From the NCBI RefSeq assembly GCF_036687315.1, contig NZ_CP144683.1, positions 1,992,001 to 2,056,000 on the forward strand: DNA of 64,000 bases. Reading direction: 5' to 3'. A program made the translations under genes and the position numbers. Source of the stretch: Sphingopyxis sp. TUF1 (GTDB taxonomy: Bacteria > Pseudomonadota > Alphaproteobacteria > Sphingomonadales > Sphingomonadaceae). Shown one piece after another: positions 50,071-58,584 of the stretch. Below the pieces are notes generated by a model. It worked only from the letters and a program-made list of their open reading frames with translations, was not told the DNA's origin and searched no databases. Within the stretch, counting starts at the first letter, position 1. Each line of letters opens with the position of its first letter.

Positions 50071-50439
50071 ATGATCGGATATGTGATGCTGGGAACGAAC
50101 GATCTGGAGCGCGCGGCGGTGTTCTACGACGCTATCGCTGCCGAGCTGGATACGCCGCGGATGATGGAGTTCGACACGTTCATCGCCTGGGGCAAGCCGG
50201 GCGGTGCAGCCGGGATCGGTCTGACCAAGCCATTCGACGGCAATCCCGCGAGCGTCGGCAATGGCGTGATGGTCGCATTGGAAGCGAAGGACAAGGAACA
50301 GGTCCACCGGCTTTACGACATCGCGCTCGCCAATGGCGGGACGTGCGAGGGCCCTCCGGGACCGCGCGGCGAAGGCTTTTATGCCGGTTATTTTCGCGAT
50401 CCCGACGGCAACAAGCTCAACGCCTTTATCATGGGATGA
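50071..50439 (+). CDS. VOC family protein (glyoxalase-like)
   Basis: 122 residues from ATG 50071, chosen for the GGAG spacing; ATG 50065 is also in frame. The beta-alpha-beta VOC fold is clear: GYVMLGTNDLERAAVFYDAIAAEL, AWGKPGGAAGIGLTKPFDG and the final GYFRDPDGNKLNAFIMG. Members bind metals and act as isomerases, dioxygenases or resistance proteins; the substrate is unknown. It is a single gene, read from its own promoter after the degP terminator. Confidence 0.87.
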   Translation: MIGYVMLGTNDLERAAVFYDAIAAELDTPRMMEFDTFIAWGKPGGAAGIGLTKPFDGNPASVGNGVMVALEAKDKEQVHRLYDIALANGGTCEGPPGPRGEGFYAGYFRDPDGNKLNAFIMG

Positions 50440-50483
50440 GCGGCGAGGCGTGATGGTGAGGGGCTGCGACAGATATTCAGCGC

Positions 50484-50592
50484 CGTGCCCCTGCGAAGGC
50501 AGGGGCCCATCATTCAGACTTGAGGCAGAAGGCGAGGGCGCCTTTGATAGTCGACGGCAGGTGATGGGCCCCTGCCTTCGCCGGGATGACGT
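50484..50592. repeat. Intergenic palindromic repeat, family B variant (long spacer)
   Basis: CGTGCCCCTGCGAAGGCAGGGG at the left can pair with GCCCCTGCCTTCGCCGGGATGACG at the right, about 55 bases apart. Each arm is also a hairpin by itself (CCCCTGC / GCAGGGG on the left). It lies between convergent genes. Confidence 0.7.
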
Positions 50593-50614
50593 TCGGTCGA
50601 ACAACGATTAGCCG

Positions 50615-51628
50615 CTAAAGCAGGTCGAGGCTGCCCAAATCGAGCGCTTGCCGCGCGGGGCGTTCGGCCATCAGCGCGAACATTTCGTCGCCGCGCGGCG
50701 TGCGCTCGACGCTCATCGAGGCGAAGACCGCCATGAAATAGCCGCTGAGCGCGCCGACGCGATAGTCGGCCCATAACGCATCAGGATCGGGCGCTATCCC
50801 GCGCGCCCGAAGCGCGGCGATCCACTGGTCGAACGCCGGCCGGTCGGCGGCGGCGCGCTCGGCCGGATCGGCGATGCTGGTGCCGACCAGATAGGCAAGG
50901 TCGGTCGCGCCGCTGCCGCGGCCAAGCGTCTGCCAGTCGACGAGCCAGCAAGGTGCGCCGCCGGGCGCAAACAGGATATTGTCGATACGCAGATCGCCGT
51001 GGACGATCATCCGCGCCGCCGGTTCGCGCGCGAGATAGCGGTCGAGCTGTGCAGCGATCCCGGCGCCGAGGTCCAGCACCTCGGGCGCGAGCCGCGCCGC
51101 ATAGCGTTCGCGAAATCCCGCATAAAGCTGCGGGAACAGCGCACGCACGACATCGGCATTGTCGCGTGCGAGCCAAGGTAGCGTGTCCAGCCGCGGATCG
51201 TTCCACAGCAGCGCGTGAAGTGCCGCCGCGGTCTCGATGCACGGGGCGAGCCCGGCGGCGTCGATACCCGCGAGCTGGTCGCCTTGTCGCGCAGGGGCGA
51301 GGTCGCCGAGGATCAGGATGAAATCGACCTCGTCGTCGGCGATTTCGGCATGATAGCACCGCGGCGCCGCGACGCCGCTGCCCGCGGCCAGCTCGCGATA
51401 CCAGCTCACCTCCTTGACATAGGTGCCGGTCAGCCGCGCGATATGGCGGCTGGCTTCGTCGTGGCTCGGGCATTTGGCGATCACGCTTGCCGGGCCATCG
51501 CCCCCCGCCGCCCAGTCGAGCGTCAGGCGGAAGCTGTCGCACATCTGTCCCGTGCCGACCTTGGCCGCGGCAAAGCTCCGGAGCTGGCCGGGATGCCCCA
51601 GCACCGCGCCGAGCCAGTCGGGCGTCAT
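50615..51628 (-). CDS. APH-fold phosphotransferase
   Basis: 337 residues from ATG 51628; a TTG at 51655 that overlaps the previous stop is an alternative. Protein kinase-like fold of the aminoglycoside phosphotransferase family: VIAKCPSHDEASRHI (ATP lysine), HGDLRIDNIL (Brenner motif with catalytic Asp) and LVDWQTLGRGSGATDLAYL (metal-binding Asp). Such enzymes phosphorylate small molecules such as aminoglycosides, choline or homoserine; no resistance role can be claimed from this. It is the last gene of a reverse-strand run with the unknown protein before it. Confidence 0.88.
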   Translation of the reverse strand: MTPDWLGAVLGHPGQLRSFAAAKVGTGQMCDSFRLTLDWAAGGDGPASVIAKCPSHDEASRHIARLTGTYVKEVSWYRELAAGSGVAAPRCYHAEIADDEVDFILILGDLAPARQGDQLAGIDAAGLAPCIETAAALHALLWNDPRLDTLPWLARDNADVVRALFPQLYAGFRERYAARLAPEVLDLGAGIAAQLDRYLAREPAARMIVHGDLRIDNILFAPGGAPCWLVDWQTLGRGSGATDLAYLVGTSIADPAERAAADRPAFDQWIAALRARGIAPDPDALWADYRVGALSGYFMAVFASMSVERTPRGDEMFALMAERPARQALDLGSLDLL

Positions 51629-51651
51629 CGCGTCGGGTGCGGTGGGAAAGC

Positions 51652-52743
51652 TCAAGGCGCGGGGTCCATCAGTCCCGACAGGCCGGTCGGCGCGTGCGGC
51701 CCGACGAACAATTGTTCGAGGACGCCGGTGCCGCGGTGGACGGTGCCGCCTTCGGAAAGGTCGGCGGTGACGAGCGCCTGGACGTGCATTGCGAGCGGAT
51801 TGCCCCAGCCACGATCCTCGACGGCGAGCGCATCGTGCGCCACCGCCAGCTCCGGCCCATGGTCGAGCCCGTGCCCCCAGACGGGGTGCGTATAGCCGAG
51901 TCCGCTCATCGCGAAAACGGGGCCGGTGGGGGTCAAGGTCAGCCGCCGGTCGCCGCCGAGGTCCGCGGACAGGCCGGCGATGCGTCGCGTTCCGGGCTGC
52001 CACTCGACCGCAAAGCGTGCGTCGTCGAAATGTGTCTCGGTCCCCTTGTCAGCGACGATGACGGCGCGGCGGTTCCACGGCGCGCCCGCGGCGTCGTCGT
52101 TGCTGTGAAAGAAGATCGAACGGTCGGCGAAATTGCACGGCGTCCACAACCAGAAGAATTGCGCGAAATTGCCCTCAGGCGGCGGCTGCGGTTCGCTCGC
52201 GCCGACGGGGCGGATGCCCCAGCTGCGGTCGCGGGTGCCCGTCCAGCCGTCGGTAACATCGACGCGCTGGCCGCCGACCGACAGCCAGCCCGACCAGCGG
52301 CCGTTCTGTGTCATGCGCGTATAGTCCATGAACAGCCGCGTGCCGTTGCGGCGCGTGAAGCGCGGTTCCTCGATCGGAAAATGCCGACCGGCAAAGTGCA
52401 GCCGACCCGCAAGGGGGCCATCGTTCGGCGCAATGTCCAGCGTCAATGATTCAAGCGGCGCGTCGATCGTGATCGCAATCGGGCCGACCGACAGGTCGAG
52501 TCGCTCGCCGCCCGACCGCCGGCTGGCGCGAAGATTATGCTGCACCCCGTCGAGGATGACGCAAAAGCTGGCATCGACAATGCCGAGCTGCGGATAAAAA
52601 CCCATCGCTGCGGCGAAAAACACCGACCCGTCGGGCGCATAGCCGTTGAAGAAATAGCGGTCGTAAAAATTGCGGTCGGTGCCCGCGAACGCGATCGGCT
52701 CGGCGCTCTGGTGCAGCGGGTAATCATCGCCCTTGGTCAGCAT
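51652..52743 (-). CDS. Conserved protein of unknown function (possibly AttH/CrtC-like)
   Basis: 363 residues, no signal peptide or membrane helix. It is rich in Trp, Phe, Gly and aromatic strands (FFAAAMGFYPQLGI, WSGWLSVGGQRVDVTDGWTGTRDRSWGIRPVG, FFWLWTPCNFADRSIFFHSND). The repeated RSWG-type turn and beta-rich pattern resemble the AttH/hydroxyneurosporene-synthase group of lipocalin-like double domains, but this is only a pattern judgement. It is directly upstream of the APH-type gene and 49 bases downstream of the metallophosphoesterase gene. Confidence 0.7.
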   Translation of the reverse strand: MLTKGDDYPLHQSAEPIAFAGTDRNFYDRYFFNGYAPDGSVFFAAAMGFYPQLGIVDASFCVILDGVQHNLRASRRSGGERLDLSVGPIAITIDAPLESLTLDIAPNDGPLAGRLHFAGRHFPIEEPRFTRRNGTRLFMDYTRMTQNGRWSGWLSVGGQRVDVTDGWTGTRDRSWGIRPVGASEPQPPPEGNFAQFFWLWTPCNFADRSIFFHSNDDAAGAPWNRRAVIVADKGTETHFDDARFAVEWQPGTRRIAGLSADLGGDRRLTLTPTGPVFAMSGLGYTHPVWGHGLDHGPELAVAHDALAVEDRGWGNPLAMHVQALVTADLSEGGTVHRGTGVLEQLFVGPHAPTGLSGLMDPAP

Positions 52744-52792
52744 CGTTCCTCATCCCGTTTTTTGTTGCAACCTAACGGGACAGACGGCGGCG

Positions 52793-53641
52793 TCAATGCA
52801 CCGGCGGATCGACCGGCGGGACGGCGTGGACGGGCGCAACAGGCTCGCCGGGGTCGCGCGGGGGCAGCGCGTCGGGCGGGATGTCGGCGATCTGCATGTC
52901 GGGGGTCGGCACGTCGGCGAGGTTGCGGACACGCACCGACAGCGCGCCGTCCTCGATCAACAGCTCGTTGAAGCTTGGCGGGGTCGAGCGGATTCGCTGC
53001 GACAGCGTGCCGGCGCCGATCATGCGGATCGGCCCGCCCGCGGTCTGGTTCACGAGATCGAAAGCGTCGTGGACGTGGCCGGTCAGCACCGCCACGACGC
53101 CGCGCTTCGCCAGCGCGGCGAGCGCACGTTCGCCGCCGCGGGTCAGCGCGCGGCCTTTCGTGCCCGCCTCGACCAGCGGATGATGCGCGGTAACCAGCAC
53201 CATGGTGCCGTGCGGCAGCGCGTCGATCGCGGCGAGCGTGCGGGTCAGCGCGCTTTCGGTCACCCATCCTTTCGACCAGTCGAGCCGCCACTGCGCGCGC
53301 GCGGTTGTCTTGAGCGGTACGATTGCGAGCCCGGGCAAGTCGATTTCGCGCTCGACGAGCCGCTCGATGCGGCGGATGCGGCGATAGGGAAAGAAGAAGC
53401 GCGCGATCGGGTTGAAATAGGGGAGGTCGTGATTGCCGACCTCGACCGTCACCGGAACGTCGAGCGTTTCGATCCAGTCGCAGGCGGCGGCGAATTCACG
53501 GGAGCGCGCGCGCATCGTGAGATCGCCGGTGATGAGGACCGCGTCGGGGCGCTCGGCGCGCACGCAATCGCCGAACCAGTCGAGCGCCGCCGGATCTTCG
53601 AGCCCGAAATGCAGGTCGCTGATATGAAAGAGTCGCCTCAT
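52793..53641 (-). CDS. Metallophosphoesterase
   Basis: 282 residues with all calcineurin-like motifs: HISDLHFG (D9, H11), GDLTMR, GNHD at about 74-77, VTAHHPL and LTGHVHD. It resembles 3',5'-cyclic-nucleotide phosphodiesterases of the CpdA group, though other phosphoesters are possible. Cytoplasmic. Its start overlaps the stop of the diacylglycerol-kinase-like gene (ATGA). A Pro-rich C-terminal tail is unusual and may be a flexible extension. Confidence 0.92.
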   Translation of the reverse strand: MRRLFHISDLHFGLEDPAALDWFGDCVRAERPDAVLITGDLTMRARSREFAAACDWIETLDVPVTVEVGNHDLPYFNPIARFFFPYRRIRRIERLVEREIDLPGLAIVPLKTTARAQWRLDWSKGWVTESALTRTLAAIDALPHGTMVLVTAHHPLVEAGTKGRALTRGGERALAALAKRGVVAVLTGHVHDAFDLVNQTAGGPIRMIGAGTLSQRIRSTPPSFNELLIEDGALSVRVRNLADVPTPDMQIADIPPDALPPRDPGEPVAPVHAVPPVDPPVH

Positions 53642-54468
53642 GCCGTCGCGATGAAATCGACCGCGCTGGTGCCGAGCGCAAAGCGCGCGGGCGATCCCGT
53701 TTCCCGAAGCTCGCCGTCATATTCGAGGCTGATCGGCGCTTCGCCTTCGAGGATGATCGTTTCGCCGGTTGTAAGCGCCTCGGTCGGCCCGTCGCGAAAA
53801 TCGCCGCCTAGCCAGGCGAGGCCGTGGCGCAGCACATCGCCCGAGCCCTCGGCGACGATGCCCTCGGCACGGATGCCGTGCTGGGTGGGGGTCAGGATGA
53901 TCGCGGGCCAGTCGCGATCCTGTCCGGCGATGCGCACCCCCGGCGCGTTCATCATCGCATCGAGCGCCTCGGGCGCGGCGCGGCTCGCTTCGATCAGCCC
54001 GTCCTGCCGCATCGTTTCGCGCACCTCGGCCCAGCGGGTCGCGGGGCCGGCGACGATGGTGATGAAGGCTTCGCCGTCCTGCGACCGGATCATCGGAATT
54101 GCGGCCCGACGCCCGTTTCCTCGCAGCGCATCGGCCAATATGTCGGGTGCGTCGCGGTCGCCGTGGAGCGACTTCGACAGGAGGTTGAGCGTGCCGCCGG
54201 GCAGCGGCAGGATCGCGCCGTCCCACCCCGCCGCACCGCGCGCCGCCGCGTTGATCGTGCCGTCGCCGGTCCAGACGATCAGCAGGTCGATGTCGCGCCG
54301 CGAAAGCGCGTCGGCGTCGGGGATCGCGTCATCGGGCAGCGCAAAGGTCGCGGCGAGCGGCGCGCCCCGTTCGCGGCACGCCGCCGCGATCGCTTCGAGG
54401 ACGGCCTCGTCGTGGCTGCCGCTCTGGCTGTTGCAGACAAGGGCGGGGCGGGAAAAGGGGCTGGTCAT
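53638..54468 (-). CDS. Diacylglycerol kinase family lipid kinase
   Basis: 276 residues. The nucleotide-binding GDGT of the DAGK catalytic fold appears in VWTGDGTINAAA, and LPGGTLNLLSKSL follows. The C-terminal domain contains EYDGELRETGSP near the end, in the place of the usual DGE motif. The family phosphorylates diacylglycerol, sphingoid bases or related lipids on the inner membrane face. Given the sphingolipid-rich envelope expected in sphingomonads, a sphingoid substrate is possible. It leads the reverse-strand operon and is divergent from the alpha/beta hydrolase gene. Confidence 0.9.
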   Translation of the reverse strand: MTSPFSRPALVCNSQSGSHDEAVLEAIAAACRERGAPLAATFALPDDAIPDADALSRRDIDLLIVWTGDGTINAAARGAAGWDGAILPLPGGTLNLLSKSLHGDRDAPDILADALRGNGRRAAIPMIRSQDGEAFITIVAGPATRWAEVRETMRQDGLIEASRAAPEALDAMMNAPGVRIAGQDRDWPAIILTPTQHGIRAEGIVAEGSGDVLRHGLAWLGGDFRDGPTEALTTGETIILEGEAPISLEYDGELRETGSPARFALGTSAVDFIATA

Positions 54469-54562
54469 TGCCTTCTTCTACGCGCGAGCCGGGAAAAGGT
54501 CGCGCGTCGCGTCATTGGTCCGCGCTTGTTCCGCGCGTCGCGGGCCTGTAGGGCGCGGCGGG

Positions 54563-55516
54563 ATGGCGGCGCGGCTTTTCAAGGGACGACGATTGATCAA
54601 GATCCTCTTTGTGGTGTTGCTGCTCGTGCTGCTGTTCGGCGGCGGGGCCAAGATGATCGTCGCGGGCGGCGCCAAGTCGCTCAACATGGCCGACCGGCTG
54701 CTGGGGCAGGGCGACGGCGCGCGGCTGCTGATCGCAGACCAGCCCTATGGCCGCGGACCGCGCCAGTCGCTCGACATCTGGGCGCCCGACAGCCTGCGCG
54801 AAGGTGACCGGTTGCCCGTCGTCGTTTTTTTCTATGGCGGCGGCTGGAACAGCGGCGAGCGCGGCCATTATGGTTTTGCGGGACGCGCGCTCGCGCAGCA
54901 GGGTTTTGTCGTGGTGATCCCCGATTACCGGCTGGTGCCGAAAGCGCATTGGCCCGACTATCTGGAGGACAGCGCCGCGGCGGTCGCGTGGACGCACGAG
55001 CATATTGCAAAGCTCGGCGGCGATCCCCACCGCATCGCGCTGATGGGCCATTCGGCAGGCGCCTATAACGCCGCGATGCTCGCGCTCGATCCGCAATGGC
55101 TGCGCGCCGCGAAGAGCGACCCGTCGATCATTCGCGGCGTTGCGGGCCTTGCCGGACCCTATGACTTCCTGCCACTCGAAAAGGGCGGCCGCGCCGACAA
55201 GGCGATGGGCAAGGTTCGGCCGATCGAACGCACCCAGCCGATCCATTTTGCGCGCGGCGATGCGCCGCCGCTGTGGCTCGCGCACGGCGATGCGGATGCG
55301 GTCGTGCGCCCGCGCAACAGCCAGAATCTGGCGGCTGCGATCGAGCGCGCGGGCGGGTCGGCGGCATTGCGCATCTATCCGGGCGTCGGCCACACCGGGA
55401 TCGTCATGGCGCTCGCCACGCCCTTTCGCAGCCGCGGGCCGGTGCTTGACGAGGCGAGCGATTTCCTGCGCGGAGTCACCGCGCGCCGTATCGCACCGGT
55501 GGGCGCGGAGCGATGA
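54563..55516 (+). CDS. Membrane-anchored alpha/beta hydrolase (esterase/lipase family)
   Basis: 317 residues from ATG 54563. One N-terminal hydrophobic anchor (about 12-35), then an alpha/beta hydrolase of the HSL/BD-FAE type: FFYGGGWNSGERG (oxyanion loop), GHSAGAYN with the nucleophile Ser, GDADAVVRP with the Asp, and GVGHTGI with the His. It would act at the outer side of the inner membrane or in the periplasm on acyl esters. It is followed by two nucleotidyltransferase genes with ATGA overlaps, so it belongs to the same transcript. Confidence 0.88.
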   Translation: MAARLFKGRRLIKILFVVLLLVLLFGGGAKMIVAGGAKSLNMADRLLGQGDGARLLIADQPYGRGPRQSLDIWAPDSLREGDRLPVVVFFYGGGWNSGERGHYGFAGRALAQQGFVVVIPDYRLVPKAHWPDYLEDSAAAVAWTHEHIAKLGGDPHRIALMGHSAGAYNAAMLALDPQWLRAAKSDPSIIRGVAGLAGPYDFLPLEKGGRADKAMGKVRPIERTQPIHFARGDAPPLWLAHGDADAVVRPRNSQNLAAAIERAGGSAALRIYPGVGHTGIVMALATPFRSRGPVLDEASDFLRGVTARRIAPVGAER

Positions 55517-56307
55517 ACGGGCCGATCCCGGCGATCGTGCTCGCGGGCAGCCGTCCCGGTCCCGATCCGCTGCTTGAGGGCACCGGGGTGTCGACAAAGG
55601 CGCTGCTGCCGATCGCGGGGCAGGCGATGCTCGTCCATGTCGTGACCGCGCTGCGCGCCGCGCCCGCGGTCGGGGCGATCACCATTTTGGCGCAGGACAG
55701 CGCGGCGCTCGCCGCCGAGCCGGGACTGGCGGGCATAGCTGACCTGCATTTTGCTACATCGGGACAGGGGATCAGCAGCTCGCTCGCCGCCGCCTTGCCG
55801 CCGGGCGACGATCCGCTGCTCGTCACCACCGCCGACAATGTGCTGCTGACTCCGGTGATGATCGCTGAATTTCTGCGCGGCGCGGCGGACAGCGACGTCG
55901 CGGTCGCGATGGTCGAGCGCGATGTGCTGCTGACGCGCTACCCCGAATCGCGGCGCACCTGGCTGAAGTTCCGCGGCGGCTGGTGGTCAGGGGCGAATCT
56001 GTTTCGGCTGCGCGGACGACGGGTTCTGCCGCTGCTCGATTTTTGGGGGCGGATTGAGCGCGACCGCAAAAAGGGGCTGAAGATCGTTGCGGCGTTCGGG
56101 CCGTGGCTGCTCATCGGCGCGCTGCTGCGCCTCTTCACAATCCAGCAGGGTGTCGCGCGGGCGGGGCGGCGCTTTGGTCTGGCGGCGAGGGTCGTGCCGA
56201 TGTCCGAACCCGAGGCGTGCATCGACGCCGACAAGCCCGCCGACATCGTGCTGATCGAAGCGATATTTGCCGCGCGGGGCGAAGCGGCTATAGGGCGGCG
56301 GCCATGA
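55513..56307 (+). CDS. MobA-like NTP transferase domain protein
   Basis: 264 residues. A Rossmann-like nucleotidyltransferase: IVLAGSRPGPDPL at the start (LxxG-x-G loop variant), Lys29 (STKALLPIAGQAML), LVTTADNVLLTP with metal-binding Asp, and the later GWWSGANLFRLRG. A C-terminal hydrophobic stretch GPWLLIGALLRLFTI may touch the membrane. It would transfer a nucleotide to an alcohol or sugar phosphate. Overlaps by four bases with both neighbours link it to the following cytidylyltransferase-like gene. Exact substrate unknown. Confidence 0.85.
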   Translation: MNGPIPAIVLAGSRPGPDPLLEGTGVSTKALLPIAGQAMLVHVVTALRAAPAVGAITILAQDSAALAAEPGLAGIADLHFATSGQGISSSLAAALPPGDDPLLVTTADNVLLTPVMIAEFLRGAADSDVAVAMVERDVLLTRYPESRRTWLKFRGGWWSGANLFRLRGRRVLPLLDFWGRIERDRKKGLKIVAAFGPWLLIGALLRLFTIQQGVARAGRRFGLAARVVPMSEPEACIDADKPADIVLIEAIFAARGEAAIGRRP

Positions 56308-57068
56308 GCATTACCAAAGCCATCATCCTGTCGGCCGGACAGGGTTCGCGCCTGTTGCCCCTGACGCGCGACATCCCCAAATGCCTGATCGAACTGGGCG
56401 GGCGCAGCCTCATCAGCTGGCAGGTTGCGGCGCTCGTCGCGAATGGAGTCAAGGACATCGTCGTCGTCACGGGTTTCCGTACCGAGCGCGTCGAGGATCA
56501 TGCGCTCCAGCTTTATCGCGACACCGGCGCGCGCATCCGTACCCTGTTCAACCCTTTCTTTCAGGTCGCCGACAATCTCGGCACCTGCTGGATTGCGCGC
56601 GAAGAAATGGACCGCGATTTCATCATCCTCAACGGCGACACCATTGTGTCGGACGAGATCGTCGCGCGGTTGATCGAGGGCGCGAACGAGCCGATCACCG
56701 TTACCGTCGATGTCAAAGCCGATTATGACGACGACGATATGAAGGTGAACCGCGACGCCGAGGGACGGCTGCACCAGATCGGCAAGCGGCTCTTGCCCCC
56801 CGATACCAACGCCGAATCGATCGGGATGCTGGCCTTTACCGGCGACGGTCCGTCGATCTTCCGCAATCAGGTCGACCAGATGATGCGGACCCCCGACGGG
56901 GTCGAACGCTGGTACCTGCGCGCGATCGACATCATCGCCAAGGGCAACCGCGTCAGCACCGTGTCGATCGAAGGCCTCGAATGGCAGGAAGTCGATTTCC
57001 CGCAGGATGTCGAGGCCGCCGAGGCGCTCACCGCCAAATGGGCCGCCGAAGGCCGCTACGCGAAATAG
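56304..57068 (+). CDS. Cytidylyltransferase-like nucleotidyltransferase (phosphocholine/inositol-phosphate type)
   Basis: 254 residues from ATG 56304, overlapping the previous stop (ATGA). Nucleotidyltransferase signature LSAGQGSRLLPLT (11-16) with Lys26 in DIPKCLIELGG, the metal-binding Asp112 (ILNGDTIV) and WQEVDFPQDVEAAE near the end. The pattern matches LicC-like phosphocholine cytidylyltransferases and the cytidylyltransferase part of the inositol-phosphate enzymes. It would make a CDP-alcohol. Next to it on the other strand is a CDP-alcohol phosphotransferase, the expected user of this product. Confidence 0.88.
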   Translation: MSITKAIILSAGQGSRLLPLTRDIPKCLIELGGRSLISWQVAALVANGVKDIVVVTGFRTERVEDHALQLYRDTGARIRTLFNPFFQVADNLGTCWIAREEMDRDFIILNGDTIVSDEIVARLIEGANEPITVTVDVKADYDDDDMKVNRDAEGRLHQIGKRLLPPDTNAESIGMLAFTGDGPSIFRNQVDQMMRTPDGVERWYLRAIDIIAKGNRVSTVSIEGLEWQEVDFPQDVEAAEALTAKWAAEGRYAK

Positions 57069-57484
57069 GGTTTGAGCCACTCGGTGAGCGCGGCGATCTG
57101 GACGTCGCTCAGCTTTACCGCCTGCGCCAGATCGGGCTGACCCGGCCAGCCGGCATCGGCGACCGTCAGCCCCGCGCCGCTGCGTTCGCCGTCATAGCGC
57201 GGCAGGACGTGGAAATGGACATGGCGATCGACCATCATCAGCATCAGATAGTTGATCTTCGCATAGCCGACCGCTTGGCCCAGTGCGGCCTCGATTGCCG
57301 CGGTGACAATCTTGAGTTCGGCATGCGCTTCGGCGGGCAGGTCGCCGAACGCCGTGGCGTCCGATTTTGCCGCCAAGATCAGCGCGCCGAGCACCGGCTG
57401 GGCGGGGCGCAGCAGCACGACCCAATGGTCATAGTCGGCAATCAGCGTCGCCGGATGCCCGAATTTGGCGATGGTGTCGTTCAT
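57056..57484 (-). CDS. HIT family protein
   Basis: 142 residues. The histidine triad is intact in DRHVHFHVLPRY, and the fold is a small HIT domain. HIT enzymes hydrolyse nucleotide phosphoesters or transfer nucleotides. It is the last gene of the reverse-strand operon, overlapping the stop of the CDP-alcohol transferase gene (ATGA), and its end overlaps the convergent cytidylyltransferase gene by 13 bases. In this context it may recycle a nucleotide by-product; that is inference. Confidence 0.9.
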   Translation of the reverse strand: MNDTIAKFGHPATLIADYDHWVVLLRPAQPVLGALILAAKSDATAFGDLPAEAHAELKIVTAAIEAALGQAVGYAKINYLMLMMVDRHVHFHVLPRYDGERSGAGLTVADAGWPGQPDLAQAVKLSDVQIAALTEWLKPYFA

Positions 57485-58584
57485 GCTTCCTCCATCCAGC
57501 TGACGATCGGCTTGCCCGCGCGCCGCGTCGCATAGGCCTGCACCAGCTGCACGGCATGGACGAGCAGCGAGATGACCGTCCACCATGCCACCGCGATCAG
57601 CCCGGTGTCGGGGCGTCCGGCGAGGGTGGCGAAGAACAGGATCGCGAAATTGGGGTTGCGCCGCGCGGTGATCAGGCGAAACTGGCTGTCGAACCGGCGC
57701 CAGACATGGACGTCCATGCCGAAATCCTTGATGAACATCCCCTCGATCACGCGCTGGAGCACATAGCCCGCGACCACCGCAATCATCACCAGCAGGAAGG
57801 TCTGATCCGGCAGCGCAAGGCCCCAGGCACCGAGCCCGACGCCCCAGAAATACCACCAGAAGGGCGGGTGGATCAGGTCGACGCCATGGTCGGCGACATT
57901 GCCCCATTTCGACGAGGTGATCGTGCAGCGCGCGAGCTTTCCATCGACCGTGTCGAGCACCATGAAGATGAAGCCCGCCAGCATCCCTTCCCAATATCGG
58001 CCATAAGCGAAGAGATAGGTCGCATAGATGCACAGCGCCGCGCCGATCGCGGTGACCATGTTCGGCGTCATGCCGATGCTCGCCGCGCCGCGCGTCAGCC
58101 ACAGCGCGAGTTCGGGCCAGAGATATTTGGTGAGTGCGTCGGTGACGCCCTTATAGGCACCGAAATAGCTTTTCCGCTCGATCGCGCGTCGCGTTTCAGG
58201 GGTCAGCGGCTGAATGAAGGGGCAGTCGAGCTTGCGCAGCTGGCGGTTATAGATTTGCGGATTGTCGCGATAGTCGATGATCGACAGCGTGCTGCGGTTG
58301 GCGGCAATGTCGTCCGGCGTCATGCCGCCGACCAGATGCGCCATCACCAGCGCATCGCCGTCCATCACCACCGTACCGGGAAGCGCGACGACATGGCGCA
58401 GCCAAACGGGATCAAAGACATAAGCCAGATTGACGTAAAGCCGCGCGCCCGATGCGCCCGGCACGTCGGGCAACCCCTCGGCGCGCGCCAGCCGGCGCAA
58501 ACGCTCGGCATTGGTCATGCCCCAGATCGGGGTCGGATTGTCGCCGATCGGCGTCAGCGCGGGGAGGGAATGGCTGTCGGTCAT
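57481..58584 (-). CDS. CDP-alcohol phosphotransferase with N-terminal extension
   Basis: 367 residues. The complete CDP-alcohol phosphotransferase signature is present: D211-x2-D214-G215-x2-A218-R219-x8-G228-x3-D232-x3-D236 (DTVDGKLARC ... WGNVADHGVD). About six membrane helices follow or surround it. The N-terminal ~150 residues are an extra cytoplasmic domain (MVMDGDALVMAHLVGG segment) reminiscent of a reduced nucleotidyltransferase domain, as in bifunctional inositol-phosphate enzymes. It would transfer a phospho-alcohol from CDP-alcohol to a lipid or polyol in the inner membrane. Operon order is flippase, HAD, transferase, this gene, HIT. Confidence 0.92.
   Translation of the reverse strand: MTDSHSLPALTPIGDNPTPIWGMTNAERLRRLARAEGLPDVPGASGARLYVNLAYVFDPVWLRHVVALPGTVVMDGDALVMAHLVGGMTPDDIAANRSTLSIIDYRDNPQIYNRQLRKLDCPFIQPLTPETRRAIERKSYFGAYKGVTDALTKYLWPELALWLTRGAASIGMTPNMVTAIGAALCIYATYLFAYGRYWEGMLAGFIFMVLDTVDGKLARCTITSSKWGNVADHGVDLIHPPFWWYFWGVGLGAWGLALPDQTFLLVMIAVVAGYVLQRVIEGMFIKDFGMDVHVWRRFDSQFRLITARRNPNFAILFFATLAGRPDTGLIAVAWWTVISLLVHAVQLVQAYATRRAGKPIVSWMEEA

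Noticed and set aside
50615..51628. Aminoglycoside resistance gene
   Set aside because: The APH fold covers many unrelated kinases, and nothing in the sequence or its neighbours indicates antibiotics as substrates.
52733..54562. An apparent N-terminal extension of the alpha/beta hydrolase across two reverse-strand genes
   Set aside because: The extension lies opposite the metallophosphoesterase and lipid kinase genes and has no domain signal; ATG 54563 gives a normal protein with an anchor.
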